Shown: piece after piece, positions 34,509 to 34,970 of the stretch
Numbering within the stretch: the stretch's first letter is position 1
How the letters are laid out: each line of letters starts with the position of its first letter
From: an uncultured Bacteroidales bacterium
GTDB lineage: Bacteria; Bacteroidota; Bacteroidia; Bacteroidales; UBA3824
NCBI GenBank assembly: GCA_937877455.1
Contig: CALFIU010000033.1
Span: 1 to 34,970, forward strand
DNA: 34,970 bases
Reading direction: 5' to 3'
The notes under the pieces: model-generated
Told to the model about the DNA's origin: nothing
The model's input: the letters and a program-made list of their open reading frames with translations, nothing else
The model's database searches: none
Translations under genes and position numbers: made by a program

Positions 34509-34709
34509 AAAAGGCGTGAACCTTTTCTACTCGCGTTCAACGGGAAACCTGAGATGAAACCCGCCCTTACACCATAGAATAGTTCACACCCTTGAAGGGT
34601 GCTTTATGGTGTAAGCGTATTCAACAACTTCCCTATTACGCACGGTCTAAAATTCGGCTAATTGAAAAAATAGTTTCTCAGGCTTTTTTTCTTTGAACGC
34701 GAATAATAG
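34509..34709 (-). ncRNA. Candidate structured RNA or leader upstream of the adenine methyltransferase
   Basis: About 200 nt with nested pairing. Closing stem: 34530-34540 with 34693-34703 (11 bp, one G-U on the minus strand). Next stem: 34548-34553 with 34677-34682, continued by 34556-34560 with 34673-34677. Inner hairpin: 34566-34576 with 34605-34615 (11 bp, perfect), capped by CACCC/GGGTG. The wobble pair only works if the minus strand is transcribed. A small AAAAGG/CCTTTT hairpin plus T-run (34509-34526, minus) could end the RNA. No known RNA class is recognised, and a small inverted-repeat element is the alternative. It ends about 60 nt before the methyltransferase start. Confidence 0.45.
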
Positions 34710-34779
34710 TCAATGCTTTGTATGTTAATATTTTACTTTATTTCTGTTTCGTATGTTTTGTATTTGTTGTTAACGAAAG

Positions 34780-34787
34780 CAAATGTA
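34780..34787 (-). promoter_or_regulatory. -7 promoter box upstream of the structured RNA
   Basis: TACATTTG on the minus strand fits TAnnTTTG. It would start transcription at about 34773, some 65 nt before the closing stem. No clear -33 box. Confidence 0.4.
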
Positions 34788-34824
34788 ATAACTTTTTTCG
34801 ATATGCGGCATATTTATTTTCTTA

Positions 34825-34846
34825 AATTCAACTTAAAAATGCAACA
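34825..34846 (+). repeat. IS30-like terminal sequence, copy 2
   Basis: 22 bp identical to 22869-22890, same orientation. Here no transposase sequence follows. It may be a solitary IS end left at the island's far border. Confidence 0.5.
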
Positions 34847-34900
34847 ATTTTTTTCAAGAGAAAGAGGCCGAAGCCCCTTTCCGCTTGATGGAAAATTTTG

Positions 34901-34908
34901 TACCTTTG
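34901..34908 (+). promoter_or_regulatory. -7 promoter box of the right-edge gene
   Basis: TACCTTTG matches TAnnTTTG and lies 35 nt before the ATG at 34944. Confidence 0.55.
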
Positions 34909-34943
34909 TAGCCCCTAAGTTCCCCAACAAAAAAGTTACAAAA

Positions 34944-34970
34944 TGGCACAAATAACCGCAGGACAAAGGT
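34944..34970 (+). CDS. Start of an unidentified gene (partial)
   Basis: Nine codons (MAQITAGQR) begin after an A-rich leader and a promoter box, and run off the window. Too short to name. Confidence 0.4.

Noticed and set aside
34509..34709. CRISPR repeat, tRNA or tmRNA
   Set aside because: There are no repeated spacers, no cloverleaf with a CCA-type end, and no tmRNA tag frame; only a nested hairpin structure is visible.
34713..34955. Plus-strand frame of 80 codons near the right edge
   Set aside because: It runs through a promoter region and the IS30 end repeat and overlaps the better start at 34944.

Overview
The window looks like chromosomal DNA from a member of the Bacteroidota, probably Bacteroidales. 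Genes are AT-rich and lack Shine-Dalgarno sequences, and several are preceded by the Bacteroidota promoter signature (-7 TAnnTTTG, sometimes with a -33 TTTG). The integrase, the SrfB/SrfC proteins and the lipoproteins also fit gut or rumen Bacteroidales. No rRNA, tRNA or CRISPR array was seen.

Region 1 (1-21568, all minus strand) is one compact block of about 15 genes with 4-14 nt overlaps or very short gaps, so probably a single operon. In transcription order it encodes: SrfB (actin/HSP70-fold ATPase), SrfC (dynamin-like GTPase), a membrane-anchored subtilisin with a beta-rich tail, a four-helix membrane protein with a coiled-coil loop, a P-loop GTPase with a helical N-terminus, a single-pass protein whose N-terminus resembles GTPase-associated (GAP1-N-like) domains, two coiled-coil or helical envelope proteins, a tail-anchored protein, a small DUF1294 protein, two proteins with Ig-like repeats, a Sel1-repeat membrane protein, a coiled-coil lipoprotein, and a Sel1-DUF805 protein. 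The last is disrupted by a palindromic repeat at the left edge. The mix of three different NTPases, a protease and many envelope-anchored adaptors suggests a large trans-envelope machine. Its function is unknown; SrfB/SrfC are called virulence factors in enterobacteria, and a conflict or defence role is possible.

Region 2 (21569-22836) is the likely switch for that machine. A 24-bp perfect inverted repeat flanks 108 bp that hold a Bacteroidota-type promoter, directly next to a tyrosine-recombinase gene. As assembled, the promoter points away from srfB, so the operon would be OFF; inversion would point it into srfB. The recombinase stop codon lies inside one repeat arm.

Region 3 (22869-34846) is an accessory island rich in restriction and toxin-like genes. 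It begins with a chimeric, internally deleted transposase (ISAs1-like half fused to an IS30-like remnant), and a 22-nt IS30 end sequence recurs at its far edge. It holds a truncated RelA/SpoT-like fragment, an orphan phosphoribosyltransferase, a HARE-HTH/PD-(D/E)XK nuclease, a C5-cytosine methyltransferase with an overlapping putative restriction enzyme, an Ig-domain lipoprotein, a WYL-domain regulator, a RhuM-Fic/Doc fusion, and a DUF262-HNH nuclease paired with an EcoRI-type adenine methyltransferase that carries an EF-hand/dockerin-like loop. Upstream of that last pair is a strongly structured region that may be a non-coding RNA or leader. The right edge holds the first nine codons of another plus-strand gene with its own promoter.
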